Shown here piece by piece: positions 38,168 through 47,005 of a stretch of 64,000 bases of DNA. Below the pieces are notes generated by a model. That model did no database searches. It had not been told where the DNA came from and saw only the letters and a list, made by a program, of their open reading frames with translations. Within the stretch, counting starts at the first letter, position 1; each line of letters opens with the position of its first letter. Position numbers and translations under genes: made by a program. Origin of the DNA: Pannonibacter sp. XCT-53 (GTDB taxonomy: Bacteria; Pseudomonadota; Alphaproteobacteria; Rhizobiales; Stappiaceae); the NCBI RefSeq assembly GCF_009915765.1, contig NZ_JAABLQ010000001.1, positions 2,914,001 to 2,978,000 on the forward strand, written 5' to 3'.

Positions 38168-39138
38168 GTGCGTTCCTTCAGGTAGGGAATGCCGCTGGCC
38201 TTCGGCGGGATCGCCTTGCCGATGAAGCCGGCGAGCAGGATGACGGTGAGGACATAAGGCAGCGCCTGGAACACCTGCACCGGAACCTCGCCGATGCCGG
38301 GCAGCGGCTGGCCCTGCATGCGGATCGCCACCGCATCGAGATAGCCGAACAGCAGGCAGGCGAGCATGGCGTTGAGCGGCTTCCACTTGGCAAAGATCAG
38401 CGCGGCAAGCGCGATGAAGCCCTTGCCGGCCGTCATGTCCTTGATGAAGCCGGACGACTGGGCAATGGCGAGATAGGCGCCGGCAAAGCCGCAGAGGATG
38501 CCGCAGATGATGACCGCGCGGTAGCGCAGGAACGTCACCGAGATGCCGGCGGTGTCGACGGCGGCCGGATTTTCGCCCACGGCGCGCAGCCGCAGGCCGA
38601 AGCGGGTGCGGAACAGCACCCACCAGGTCAGCGGCACGGCGAGGAAGGCCAGATACAGCAGGATGTTGTGCCCGGAGAGAAACTCCGAATAGAAGCGGCC
38701 GATGACCGGCACGCTGGCCATCTCCTCGGCGAAGGGCAGCGTGATCTCGAGGAAGCGGCCGCCCTCGGGCAGCGACGGCGTGCGCCCGCCCTGGCCGAAC
38801 CAGGCCTGCCCCAGCAGGGCCGTGAGCCCCGCCGCGAGGAAGTTGATCGCAACGCCCGAGACGATCTGGTTGCCGCGGTTGGTGATCGAGGCAAAGCCGT
38901 GCAGGAGCGACAGGCCGACGGCCACGCCGATGCCGGTCAGCAGGCCGAGCCAGGCATTGGCGGTCAGGAAGGCGACGCAGGCGGCCCCGAAGGCCGCGCC
39001 CAGCATCTTGCCCTCAAGCCCGATGTCGACGACGCCGGAGCGCTCGGAATAGAGACCCGCCAGACAGGCAAACAGCAGCGGGGTCGCCAGCCGGGCCATG
39101 CTGTCGAAGGTTGCGTAGGAGAAGAAGATATCGACCAT
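38164..39138 (-). CDS. Nucleoside ABC transporter permease (second)
   Basis: This is a BPD_transp_2-type permease with 324 residues and about nine TM segments. LYSERSGVVDIGLEGKMLGAA near the N-terminus and AVGENPAAVDTAGISV are typical of the YufQ/NupQ-type partner of BmpA systems. It forms the membrane channel with the permease encoded 10 bp upstream. Position in a nucleoside catabolism operon supports nucleosides as substrate. Confidence 0.92.
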   Translation of the reverse strand: MVDIFFSYATFDSMARLATPLLFACLAGLYSERSGVVDIGLEGKMLGAAFGAACVAFLTANAWLGLLTGIGVAVGLSLLHGFASITNRGNQIVSGVAINFLAAGLTALLGQAWFGQGGRTPSLPEGGRFLEITLPFAEEMASVPVIGRFYSEFLSGHNILLYLAFLAVPLTWWVLFRTRFGLRLRAVGENPAAVDTAGISVTFLRYRAVIICGILCGFAGAYLAIAQSSGFIKDMTAGKGFIALAALIFAKWKPLNAMLACLLFGYLDAVAIRMQGQPLPGIGEVPVQVFQALPYVLTVILLAGFIGKAIPPKASGIPYLKERT

Positions 39139-39148
39139 GACCGTCTCC

Positions 39149-40270
39149 TCACTTGGCCGGGGTGGCGGACGCGGCGGAGGCCGGCGTGCGGGCGAAGGTG
39201 AAGATCCGCACCAGCGTGGGGCGGAACATGTACTCGAGCGCCCCGGCGAAGAGGATCACCAGACCCTGGATGACCAGGATCATGTCGCGGGTGATGGCCG
39301 GGATCTCGAAGGCCAGCTCGGCGCCACCCTGGTAGAGCATGCCGAACAGGACGGCGGCCAGCACGATGCCGACGGGATGACCGCGGCCCATCAACGCCAC
39401 CGCAATGCCGACGAAGCCGTAGCCCGACACGAACTCGATCAGCAGGCGATGCTGCGAGCCCATGATCTCGTTGATCGCCATCATGCCGGCGAGGGCACCG
39501 GAAATCATCATGGCGATGATGATGATGCGGGCGGGAGAGATGCCGGCATAGACCGCTGCGGTCGCATTGGCCCCGAGGGTGCGGATGGCGTAGCCGAGGC
39601 GGGTGCGCCAGATCAGCAGCCAGACGCCGAAGGCCGACAGCAGGGCCAGGATCAGCGACAGGTTGACCGGTGCCGTGCCGAAGTCGAGGAACGGGAAGAT
39701 GTCGTTCAGCATCGGCAGATGCCCGCCGGCCTCGAAGGTGCGCGTCTCCGGCTGCATCGACCCGGCCTCGCCGATGACGTTGACCAGCAGGTAGACCATC
39801 ATCGAGGCGGCGATGAAGTTGAACATGATCGTGGTGATGACCACGTGGCTGCCGCGGTGCGCCTGCAGCCAGGCCGGGATGAAGGCCCAGGCCGCGCCCG
39901 CGGCGGCCGCGCAAAGGATCACGAAGGGCAGCGTCACCCACCAGGGGACAAGGGTGTCCAGCATCAGGCAGGCCGCAGCCACGCCAAGGCCGCCGACATA
40001 GGCCTGACCCTCACCACCGATGTTGAACAGCCCCGCATGGAAGGCAACGGCAACCGCCAGGCCGGTGAAGATGAAGTTGGTGGCGTAGAACAGCGTGAAG
40101 CCGATGCCCTCGCCGAAGCCGAGCGAGCCCCAGAGCAGGATCTTCACGACCTCGACCGGGTTCTCGCCGATGATGAGAACGACGAGACCCGAGACCAGGA
40201 AGGCGGCAGTCAGGTTCAGCAGTGGAATGAGGCCGAGATCGGCCCAGCGCGGCAGTTGTCCGGCACTCAT
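39149..40270 (-). CDS. Nucleoside ABC transporter permease (first)
   Basis: This permease partner has 373 residues and about ten TM segments. FNIGGEGQAYVGGLG and TLGANATAAVYAGISPARI are the usual marks of the YufP/NupP-like subunit. It lies 14 bp after the ATP-binding gene and 10 bp before the second permease. A C-terminal alanine/proline-rich tail follows the last TM segment. Confidence 0.92.
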   Translation of the reverse strand: MSAGQLPRWADLGLIPLLNLTAAFLVSGLVVLIIGENPVEVVKILLWGSLGFGEGIGFTLFYATNFIFTGLAVAVAFHAGLFNIGGEGQAYVGGLGVAAACLMLDTLVPWWVTLPFVILCAAAAGAAWAFIPAWLQAHRGSHVVITTIMFNFIAASMMVYLLVNVIGEAGSMQPETRTFEAGGHLPMLNDIFPFLDFGTAPVNLSLILALLSAFGVWLLIWRTRLGYAIRTLGANATAAVYAGISPARIIIIAMMISGALAGMMAINEIMGSQHRLLIEFVSGYGFVGIAVALMGRGHPVGIVLAAVLFGMLYQGGAELAFEIPAITRDMILVIQGLVILFAGALEYMFRPTLVRIFTFARTPASAASATPAK

Positions 40271-40284
40271 GCGGCGTCTCCCTG

Positions 40285-41823
40285 TCAGTGTTGGGCGGCG
40301 GAGCGGGCGTCGTCGACACCGGCCATGAGCAGGCCGATCTCGCCTTCGTCCGCCGTCGGCAGGCGCTCGCCGACGATGCGGCCGTCGAACATCACCAGCA
40401 CGCGGTCGGACAGGGAGCGGATCTCGTCCAGCTCCACCGACACGAGCAGGATGGCCTTGCCGGCATCGCGCAGCTCGATGATGCGCTTGTGAATGAACTC
40501 GATGGCACCGATGTCGACGCCCCGCGTCGGCTGGCCGATCAGCAGCACGGACGGGTCGCGCTCGATCTCGCGGGCGAGCACGATCTTCTGCTGGTTGCCA
40601 CCGGAGAAATTGGCGGTCTTCAGCATCGGGTTGGGCGGCCGGATGTCATACTTGGCGATCTCGCCCCTGGCCGCCTCCTTGATGGCGGCAATGTTCAGGA
40701 ACAGGCCCTTCGAGTAGGCCGGATCGTCGTGGTACCCGAGAATGGCGTTCTCGTATTCGGCGAAGGAGGTGACGAGACCCATGCGATGGCGGTCCTCCGG
40801 CACATGGCCGACGCTCTTGGCACGCATGCCGGCGGCATCGACGGGATGATGCGCCAGATCCAGCACCTCGCTGCCGATGGTGACGGTGCCGGACTTCGGA
40901 CGGCGGATGCCGGCCAGCGTCTCCAGAAGCTCCGACTGGCCGTTGCCGGACACGCCGGCAATGCCGACGATCTCGCCGGCGCGGACCTCGAAGGAGACGT
41001 CCTTCACGACCGTGACGCCGCGCGCGTCGGTGACGGTCAGGTTCTCGACCTTGAGCACGGGCGCACCCGGCGCCGCGGTGCCCTTGTCGACCGTGAGCAG
41101 CACCCGCCGGCCGACCATCAGCTCGGCCAGCTCTTCCATGCTGGTCTCGGACGTCTTGCGCGTGGCGACGATCTCGCCGCGGCGCATGACGGAGACGGTG
41201 TCGGTGATGGCCATGATCTCGCGCAGCTTGTGCGTGATCAGGAGCACGGTCTTGCCCTGGTTCTTCAGCACCTCGAGGATGCGGAACAGGTGATCGGCCT
41301 CCGACGGGGTGAGCACGCCGGTCGGCTCGTCAAGGATCAGGACCTCGGCGCCGCGATAGAGCGCCTTGAGGATCTCGACCCGCTGCTGCAGGCCGACGGG
41401 CAGATCCCCGATCAGGGCGTCGGGATCGACCTTCAGCCCGTACTCGGCATCAAGGCGGGCGAGTTCCTTGCGGGCCTTGTCGGTCCCGCCCGACAGCAGG
41501 CCGCCGCCCTCGGCGCCCAGGATGATGTTTTCCAGCACGCTGAACGTGTCCACCAGCATGAAGTGCTGATGCACCATGCCGATGCCGAGCGAGATCGCGG
41601 TCCGGGAATCGGAGACAGTCACGACCTTGCCGTCGATCAGGATGTCGCCGCTGTCGGCCGTGTAGAAGCCGTACAGGATGGACATGAGGGTCGACTTGCC
41701 GGCCCCGTTCTCGCCGATGATGCCGTGGATGGAGCCCTTGCCCACCACGAGATCAATGTTCTTGTTGGCGTGAACGGCCCCGAAAGACTTGTTGATCTTG
41801 CGAAGCTCGATTGCAGCGGTCAT
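40285..41823 (-). CDS. Nucleoside ABC transporter ATP-binding protein (double ATPase)
   Basis: This protein energises the importer. The 512-residue protein contains two ABC domains in tandem. The first has Walker A GENGAGKSTLMSI and Walker B VLILDEPTGVL. The second has a degenerate Walker A (GVSGNGQSELLETL) but an intact-looking signature region (FSGGNQQKIVLAREIERDP). One canonical and one degenerate site is normal for the YufO/NupO and sugar-type double ATPases. It is separated from bmpA by 142 bp containing a strong hairpin. Confidence 0.93.
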   Translation of the reverse strand: MTAAIELRKINKSFGAVHANKNIDLVVGKGSIHGIIGENGAGKSTLMSILYGFYTADSGDILIDGKVVTVSDSRTAISLGIGMVHQHFMLVDTFSVLENIILGAEGGGLLSGGTDKARKELARLDAEYGLKVDPDALIGDLPVGLQQRVEILKALYRGAEVLILDEPTGVLTPSEADHLFRILEVLKNQGKTVLLITHKLREIMAITDTVSVMRRGEIVATRKTSETSMEELAELMVGRRVLLTVDKGTAAPGAPVLKVENLTVTDARGVTVVKDVSFEVRAGEIVGIAGVSGNGQSELLETLAGIRRPKSGTVTIGSEVLDLAHHPVDAAGMRAKSVGHVPEDRHRMGLVTSFAEYENAILGYHDDPAYSKGLFLNIAAIKEAARGEIAKYDIRPPNPMLKTANFSGGNQQKIVLAREIERDPSVLLIGQPTRGVDIGAIEFIHKRIIELRDAGKAILLVSVELDEIRSLSDRVLVMFDGRIVGERLPTADEGEIGLLMAGVDDARSAAQH

Positions 41824-41922
41824 GGGTGCTCCCGGGCGTCAGGCGCCAGGCGCCGGTCCGGCTGGATGTCGGGCCTGCCGGCGGCAAGGGGCTGCGGCGG
41901 CGGGACGACGGCGCGAGAAAGG

Positions 41923-41948
41923 GGGCGCGCCGAGGGATCGGCGCGCCC
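41923..41948 (-). terminator. Strong intercistronic hairpin after bmpA
   Basis: A perfect 11-bp stem (GGGCGCGCCGA at 41923-41933, TCGGCGCGCCC at 41938-41948) with a 4-nt loop starts 18 bp after the bmpA stop. It is followed on the minus strand by CCTTTC, not a long T-run. Such hairpins after binding-protein genes usually protect the upstream mRNA and let only part of transcription continue. Confidence 0.75.
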
Positions 41949-41965
41949 GGTCAGTGCCTGTCCGA

Positions 41966-42964
41966 TCAGAACGGGCAGGACTTGTCGGACATGTAGTCGT
42001 GGACCTTGATGGTGCCGGAGATGATGTCGGCCTTCGCCTTGTCGACGGCAGCCTTCATCTCGGCGGTGACCAGGGCCTTGTTGTTGTCGTCCAGCGCCCA
42101 GTCCACGCCACCTTCGGCCAGACCGAGGACTTCCACGCCCGACGACCACTTGTCGTTCTTGGAGTCGGTGAAGGCCTTGTTCACGGCCACGTCGACGCGC
42201 TTCAGCATCGAGGTGAGGACCTTGCCCGGATGCAGGCCGTTCTGGTTGCTGTCCACGCCGATGCCGAGCTTGCCGGCGTCGGCCGCAGCCTGCAGCACAC
42301 CGATGCCGGTGGCACCGGCTGCGTGGTAGACGACGTCCGCACCGCGGTCGAACTGGGACTTGGCGAGCTCGCCGCCCTTGACCGGGTCGTTCCAGGCCGC
42401 GCCGGTGGTGCCGGTCATGTTCTCGAACACTTCGGCATTCGGGTTGGCAGCCTTGACGCCCTGCTTGTAGCCGCAGGAGAACTTGGAGATCAGCGGGATG
42501 TCCATGCCGCCGACGAAGCCGACCTTGCCGGTCTTGGAGGCCATGGCCGCCAGGACGCCGACGAGGTAGGAGCCTTCATGCTCCTTGAAGACGATCGAGC
42601 GGACGTTCGGCAGGTCGACGACCATGTCGACGATGGCGAACTGGATGTCCGGGAACTCCTTGGCGACCTTCTCGACGGCATTGGCCTGGGAGAAGCCGAT
42701 GGCGACGATCGGGCTCTGGCCGCGCTTGGCGAAGTTGCGCAGGGCCTGCTCGCGCTGGGCGTCGTTCTGGATCTCGAAATCGCGGTACTCGATGCCGGTC
42801 GCCTTCTTGAACTCCTCGGCACCCGTGTAAGCCGCCTCGTTGAACGACTTGTCGAACTTGCCGCCCAGATCGTAAAGCACCGCCGGCTTGATATCGGCCG
42901 CCTGCACTGCGCTGGACATGGCCAGGCCAGCGAAGGCCGCGCTGATCATCAGAAACTTCTTCAC
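41966..42964 (-). CDS. bmpA: BMP family nucleoside-binding lipoprotein/periplasmic protein
   Basis: This is the substrate-binding component of the importer. The 332-residue protein has a Sec signal peptide (MKKFLMISAAFAGLAMSSAV, cleavage about A22) without a lipobox Cys. The BMP/PnrA fold follows, with LGGKFDKSFNEAAYTG, VGFVGGMDIPLISKF, HAAGATGIGVLQAA and GVDSNQN. It is transcribed before the ATPase and permeases. A hairpin downstream should raise its level relative to the membrane parts. The symbol is by family. Confidence 0.92.
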   Translation of the reverse strand: MKKFLMISAAFAGLAMSSAVQAADIKPAVLYDLGGKFDKSFNEAAYTGAEEFKKATGIEYRDFEIQNDAQREQALRNFAKRGQSPIVAIGFSQANAVEKVAKEFPDIQFAIVDMVVDLPNVRSIVFKEHEGSYLVGVLAAMASKTGKVGFVGGMDIPLISKFSCGYKQGVKAANPNAEVFENMTGTTGAAWNDPVKGGELAKSQFDRGADVVYHAAGATGIGVLQAAADAGKLGIGVDSNQNGLHPGKVLTSMLKRVDVAVNKAFTDSKNDKWSSGVEVLGLAEGGVDWALDDNNKALVTAEMKAAVDKAKADIISGTIKVHDYMSDKSCPF

Positions 42965-43064
42965 GCTTCAATCCTCCGACAGATGGGCCAGCCACCACGG
43001 CTGGTCCCGGTTACTACCCCTCTGGCAGCCTCTTCCCGGCGGCACGCCGCCGGAAACCGGCCCT

Positions 43065-44081
43065 TCAGCCCATCCGGTCCCGCAGAGCCCTTGCCAGGGT
43101 CTCGTCCGCGACCAGATCGGTAATGACGCCGGTGCGCAATGCAGCAAGCGTGGCTTCCGCCTTGCTTTCACCGCCCACGAGCGCAATCACGCGCGAACCG
43201 CGCACCTCCTCGTAATGGAGCCCTACCGCCACCTCCTCAAGGGGATTGGGAGCGGGTTTTCCATCGAGGGACACGAAACGGCCCATCAGGTCGCTGACGG
43301 CGCGCGAGCGCCGCAGGCCATCCTGGTCCGCCTTGTTGATCATGCCGCGCTGCACCAGGTGACCCTCGTTGTCGATCGACCCGATGCCCACGACGAAGAC
43401 ATCCGAGCGGCGCGCCCGCTCGAGCAGATCCTGCACGCTGCGCTGCCCCAGGAACGTGTCGCGTTCCTCGACGCTCTCGGCAAAATAGGGCACCGGCAGG
43501 AAATAGCCTTCTCCGCCCGTCCGTTCGGCGAGCTGCTGCACCACGTCGAACGGGTTGGCCGACAGCTTGCGCATCAGCGAGCCGGAAATGGAGATGACCG
43601 AGAGATTGGGGCGGTGAATGCGCGGCATGGCGCCAACGGCCGCCTTCAGCGTGCGCCCCATGCCGACCCCGACGCCCGTGACCTCCGGCGCGGACAGCAC
43701 CGAGGCCAGATACGGACCGGCAACGGTTGCCACCGCGCGAATGGACATGGACGGATCCGACGCGCCGAGATCCGGGGCGATGATGCAGGTCGACAGGCCA
43801 AAGGCGCGGGAAATCTGCTCCTCGAGCTCGAGGCATTCGATCGGCCGGCCGTCGATCTGGAACCGGATCAGGCCTTCCTTCTGGGCGTGGGCGATGAGTC
43901 GGTGGACCTTGGCCGGAGACACCCCCAGCCGGGCAGCAATGTCGCCCTGCGTGCATCCGCCGACGAAGGACAGCCAGGCCGCCCGGATCGACAGATAGGT
44001 GGTCCAGTCCTCGTCCTGCACGACCTTTCCCCGTCTGCGGCCCTTGCCGGGCCGTCTCTCCCTGCCGGTCGCCCGGCCCAC
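43065..44081 (-). CDS. SorC family transcriptional regulator of the nucleoside operon
   Basis: This 338-residue regulator has an N-terminal HTH (GCTQGDIAARLGVSPAKVHR, about 43-62) and a C-terminal SorC sugar-phosphate-binding domain (about 85-335; VVGIGSIDNEGHLVQRG, VIALVGGESKAEA). The B. subtilis DeoR regulator, which senses deoxyribose-5-phosphate, belongs to this family, so a deoxyribose- or ribose-phosphate effector is likely. The start is a GTG at 44079-44081 with GGAG 11 bp upstream; a GTG at 44019-44021 is an alternative. It is the first gene of the run, 100 bp before bmpA. Confidence 0.9.
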   Translation of the reverse strand: MGRATGRERRPGKGRRRGKVVQDEDWTTYLSIRAAWLSFVGGCTQGDIAARLGVSPAKVHRLIAHAQKEGLIRFQIDGRPIECLELEEQISRAFGLSTCIIAPDLGASDPSMSIRAVATVAGPYLASVLSAPEVTGVGVGMGRTLKAAVGAMPRIHRPNLSVISISGSLMRKLSANPFDVVQQLAERTGGEGYFLPVPYFAESVEERDTFLGQRSVQDLLERARRSDVFVVGIGSIDNEGHLVQRGMINKADQDGLRRSRAVSDLMGRFVSLDGKPAPNPLEEVAVGLHYEEVRGSRVIALVGGESKAEATLAALRTGVITDLVADETLARALRDRMG

Positions 44082-44100
44082 GGCCGGACACGCTCCTCAA

Positions 44101-44137
44101 CGTGAAAATTTCTTCACCGGCTGTGAATTCTTTCACG
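44101..44137 (-). promoter_or_regulatory. Compound dyad operator before the SorC regulator
   Basis: CGTGAAA at 44101-44107 mirrors TTTCACG at 44131-44137. Inside are two smaller dyads, GTGAAAATTTCTTCAC (44102-44117) and GTGAATTCTTTCAC (44123-44136), 21 bp apart start to start. This fits a tetrameric SorC protein binding two dyads on one helix face. It lies 20-56 bp before the regulator start, so autoregulation and control of the whole operon are likely. Confidence 0.6.
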
Positions 44138-44267
44138 GAGATTGCCTTCAGGAGCCGGCAACGTCAAGCGGGTAACGCGAAGGAACGCGCGGAATTTCGA
44201 CTCTTTTTGCCGTGTTCGCAGGCGCCCGGATGGTTTGCCCGCAAAATTGTCACCCTGCCGCAGGGGT

Positions 44268-44345
44268 AGGCAGGAATTGCCGCCAGGATCAGCGCGGGCG
44301 GCGCGCAGGCGGCAGAAATTGCCGAGACGCCCGGCAAATTTTGCC
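44268..44345 (+). promoter_or_regulatory. Phased array of GGCA-TGCC dyads
   Basis: GGCAGGAATTGCC (44268-44280), GGCAGAAATTGCC (44310-44322) and GGCAAATTTTTGCC (44332-44345) share GGCA...TGCC arms with an A/T centre. The starts are 42 and 22 bp apart, close to four and two helical turns. This looks like a cooperative binding array upstream of the DUF1194 gene. The binding protein is unknown. Confidence 0.45.
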
Positions 44346-44579
44346 TATCTCCGGAAAAAGCGCAATGCGTGCGCTCATTGTTTTGCCGTCGCTTTCCAGC
44401 CGGCTAACCTTATGGCATGCGTCTTGCTAGTCTTTTTCATGTTTCCCGGCTCACGGTTGCCGGCGGAACTGCGTCACTTTTCGGTGAGGAAAGGAATTAA
44501 CCCGACTTTTAGCCGTAACAACAAAAATAACTCTTGGGGGAGGCGTGGGTCCGGCTTCGGCTGATGAAGGAGAAGAACC

Positions 44580-45413
44580 ATGCGTCTCGCGCTGTGCACA
44601 GAACCAAAGGCCCTTGCCACCGCCATGGTTTCGGCGGTGATGCTTGGCTTGAGCACCCTTACCGCTGCGGCATTCGACAGACTGCTGCCTCCCTCGGTCG
44701 CGGCCTATGATCCCGCCAACGAGGTGGACGTCGAGCTTGTGCTTGCAGTCGACATTTCCCAATCCATGGATGAGGACGAACAGCAGGTCCAGCGGGCCGG
44801 CTATGTCGCTGCCATCACGTCGCAGGAGGTGATGGATGCAATCCGCTATGGCCCGACCGGCCGCATCGCCATCACCTATTTCGAGTGGGGCGGGGTCGGC
44901 GAGCACTTCACCGTCGCCGACTGGATGGTGATCGAGGACGAGGCCACGGCGGCCGCCTTCGCGGCCCGGATTGCCGAAGCCCCGCTGCGTCAGGTGCAGC
45001 GCACCTCCATTTTCTCCGCGCTGGAACGTGCCGCGATGCTGGTCACGGAGAACAAGTACGAAGGCATGCGCAAGGTGATCGACATTTCCGGCGACGGGCC
45101 CAACAACCAGGGCGGCGCCGTGACGGAAATGCGCGACAAGGTGATCGCCGCCGGTTTCACCATCAACGGCCTGCCGCTGATGATGAAGTCGGAATCCTCG
45201 GCCTGGCAGGCGATGCTGCATCTCGATCACTATTACGAGGATTGCGTCATCGGCGGACCGGGCGCCTTCGCCATCCCGGTGCGCTCCAAGGAGGGCTTCG
45301 CGGATGCGATCCGCATGAAGCTGGTGCTGGAAATCGCCGGACTGATGGAGAACCAGAGCATGGTCGTGCCCGCGCAGGCCCGCAAGCCCGTCAGCTGCGC
45401 CATGTTCGACTGA
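44580..45413 (+). CDS. DUF1194 secreted vWA-like protein (copy 1)
   Basis: This 277-residue exported protein has a signal peptide (about 1-31) and one vWA-like DUF1194 domain. VELVLAVDISQSMDEDEQ holds a DxSxS metal-site (MIDAS-like) motif. KVIDISGDGPNNQGG and YEDCVIGGPGAF are shared with its neighbour. A lone Cys pair may form a disulfide. The function of DUF1194 is not known; vWA folds usually bind protein partners through a metal. GAAGGAG precedes the ATG. A paralogue follows 93 bp downstream. Confidence 0.82.
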   Translation: MRLALCTEPKALATAMVSAVMLGLSTLTAAAFDRLLPPSVAAYDPANEVDVELVLAVDISQSMDEDEQQVQRAGYVAAITSQEVMDAIRYGPTGRIAITYFEWGGVGEHFTVADWMVIEDEATAAAFAARIAEAPLRQVQRTSIFSALERAAMLVTENKYEGMRKVIDISGDGPNNQGGAVTEMRDKVIAAGFTINGLPLMMKSESSAWQAMLHLDHYYEDCVIGGPGAFAIPVRSKEGFADAIRMKLVLEIAGLMENQSMVVPAQARKPVSCAMFD

Positions 45414-45464
45414 ACCGGTCACGCAAACGCGATTTGGCGCGCCCGCCCGACCGCGTGACACTCC

Positions 45465-45498
45465 CCTGCAGGTGTCCCCCTTGCGCGGCACCTGCAGG
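45465..45498 (+). promoter_or_regulatory. Hairpin burying the Shine-Dalgarno of DUF1194 copy 2
   Basis: CCTGCAGGTG (45465-45474) pairs perfectly with CACCTGCAGG (45489-45498) around a 14-nt loop. The Shine-Dalgarno AGGAGG of the next gene occupies 45496-45501, so half of it is inside the stem. The structure could end the upstream message or switch translation of the second DUF1194 gene. There is no T-run, which favours translational control. Confidence 0.55.
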
Positions 45499-45506
45499 AG
45501 GGCGGC

Positions 45507-46394
45507 ATGGCGGGCAGATCCTCTCACGGCAGCGACGGGACCACCGGCATGTGGTCGGCAGCAGGGCGCGGGCCGGCCGGCCTGATCCTCGGCTTCCTCT
45601 GGCTTTGCGCGCTGCTGGCCTCGCCGCCGGTGGCCGCGCAGACGCGCGAGGAGGTGGATGTGGCGCTGGTGCTGGCCGTCGACATCTCCCACTCGATGGA
45701 CACCGACGAACAGCAGGTCCAGCGCAGCGGCTACATGGCCGCCATCACCTCGCCCGAGGTGATGGCCGCGATCCGCGGCGGACTGACGGGCAGGATCGCG
45801 GTCAGCTATCTCGAATGGGCCGGCTCCGCCTCGCAGTCGGTGCTCATCGACTGGCAGATCATCGCCTCGCCCGAGGATGCCGAAAACTTCGCCAGCATCC
45901 TGGGAGAGGCTCCGATCCGGCGTGCCTACCGGACAGCCATCGGCGATGCCCTGCTGTTCTCCGCAAGACAGTTCGACACCTTGCCCGTGACGGCGATGAA
46001 GAAGGTCATCGACATCTCCGGCGACGGCCCCAACAACCAGGGCACCCTGGCCCCGGTCGCCCGCGACGAGGTGGTCGCCAAGGGCATCGTCATCAATGGG
46101 CTGCCGCTCAAGCTGAAGCTGCGCGCCGATGGCTGGGGCGACATGGAAAACCTCGACGTCTACTACGAAACCTGCGTGATCGGCGGCCCGGGCGCGTTCG
46201 TGGTGCCGGTGCGCGGGGCCGAGCGTTTCGCCGAGGCGATCCGGCGCAAGCTGGTGCTGGAGATCGCCGGACCGACCTTGCCGGCCGGCGCGCCGGAAGC
46301 GGTGAAGGTCCTGCGGGCCTCAACGGCGGTCAACCCGCTCTGTCTGGAAGGCGAACGGCGATGGGAACAGCGCAACCGCAACAACGAGCCCTGA
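45507..46394 (+). CDS. DUF1194 secreted vWA-like protein (copy 2)
   Basis: This is a 295-residue paralogue of the preceding gene. A long N-region with a signal segment (GLILGFLWLCALLASPPVAA, about 27-46) precedes the DUF1194 domain. VALVLAVDISHSMDTDEQQ keeps the DxSxS motif, and KVIDISGDGPNNQG and YETCVIGGPGAF match copy 1. The pair probably arose by tandem duplication and may form a heteromer in the periplasm. Function unknown. AGGAGG precedes the ATG but is partly in a hairpin. Confidence 0.82.
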   Translation: MAGRSSHGSDGTTGMWSAAGRGPAGLILGFLWLCALLASPPVAAQTREEVDVALVLAVDISHSMDTDEQQVQRSGYMAAITSPEVMAAIRGGLTGRIAVSYLEWAGSASQSVLIDWQIIASPEDAENFASILGEAPIRRAYRTAIGDALLFSARQFDTLPVTAMKKVIDISGDGPNNQGTLAPVARDEVVAKGIVINGLPLKLKLRADGWGDMENLDVYYETCVIGGPGAFVVPVRGAERFAEAIRRKLVLEIAGPTLPAGAPEAVKVLRASTAVNPLCLEGERRWEQRNRNNEP

Positions 46395-46534
46395 GCCCCC
46401 TCCTCCCCAGCTTAGCAAGCCCTCCTTTGGGATGATGTACGCTCCTGCTTTGCGTTTGCCGGCTGAAATCGCTAAAGCTGTCCCGAACCAGACGGAACGG
46501 GGGCAAGGTGCCCCCTGGGACGGGAGACGACGGC

Positions 46535-47005
46535 ATGCAGGCAAACGGCTCGGAACACCCTGTTGACGGCTCGGATGTTGACAGGCCGGTTCTGGCGCTC
46601 GTCGCGCATGACGCCAAGAAGGACGTGATTGTCGCCTTTGCCGAGCGCAACCGCGACAAGCTGTCCGGGTTTCGCCTGGTCGCCACCGGCACGACCGGCG
46701 GCCGCATCAAGGATGCCTGCCCGGAGCTTGACGTCACCCGGCTGAAGAGCGGTCCGCTCGGCGGCGACCAGCAGATCGGCGCCATGATCGCCGAAGGCCA
46801 GCTCGACGGGCTGATGTTCTTCGTCGATCCGCTCTCGCCCATGCCGCATGATGTCGACGTGAAGGCGCTGATGCGCCTCGCCCTCGTCTATGACATCCCG
46901 ATGGCTCTCAACCTGTCCACCGCCGAGATCCTGCTGCGCTCGGCCCGGCTGACAGGCCTTTCGTCCACTTCGACCACGCCCCAGATTGCGGATCTCCGCC
47001 CATGA
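46535..47005 (+). CDS. mgsA: Methylglyoxal synthase
   Basis: This enzyme converts dihydroxyacetone phosphate to methylglyoxal and phosphate, a bypass when sugar phosphates pile up. The 156-residue protein has [12 protein letters not shown], the phosphate-binding [21 protein letters not shown] and [15 protein letters not shown] with the active-site His and Asp. The ATG at 46535 (MQANGSE) has GGGAG upstream and is preferred over a GTG nine codons earlier. Its TGA overlaps the glucokinase ATG by 4 bp, so the two are coupled. Confidence 0.93.
   Translation: MQANGSEHPVDGSDVDRPVLALVAHDAKKDVIVAFAERNRDKLSGFRLVATGTTGGRIKDACPELDVTRLKSGPLGGDQQIGAMIAEGQLDGLMFFVDPLSPMPHDVDVKALMRLALVYDIPMALNLSTAEILLRSARLTGLSSTSTTPQIADLRP

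Larger units (their letters stand above)
44082..44579. promoter_or_regulatory. Divergent regulatory region, SorC regulator / DUF1194
   Basis: This 498-bp gap has no supported gene. The left end carries a compound TGAA/TTCA operator (44101-44137). The middle has a CCCTGC-C-GCAGGG dyad (44253-44265) and three GGCA-TGCC dyads (44268-44345). A weak plus-strand promoter (TTGCCG, 16 bp, TAACCT around 44380-44410) may serve the DUF1194 gene, whose ATG is preceded by GAAGGAG. Confidence 0.6.

Noticed and set aside
44268..44345. Sigma-54 promoter (GG-N10-GC)
   Set aside because: The GG to GC spacing is 8-9 bp, not 10, and the motifs are symmetric dyads.
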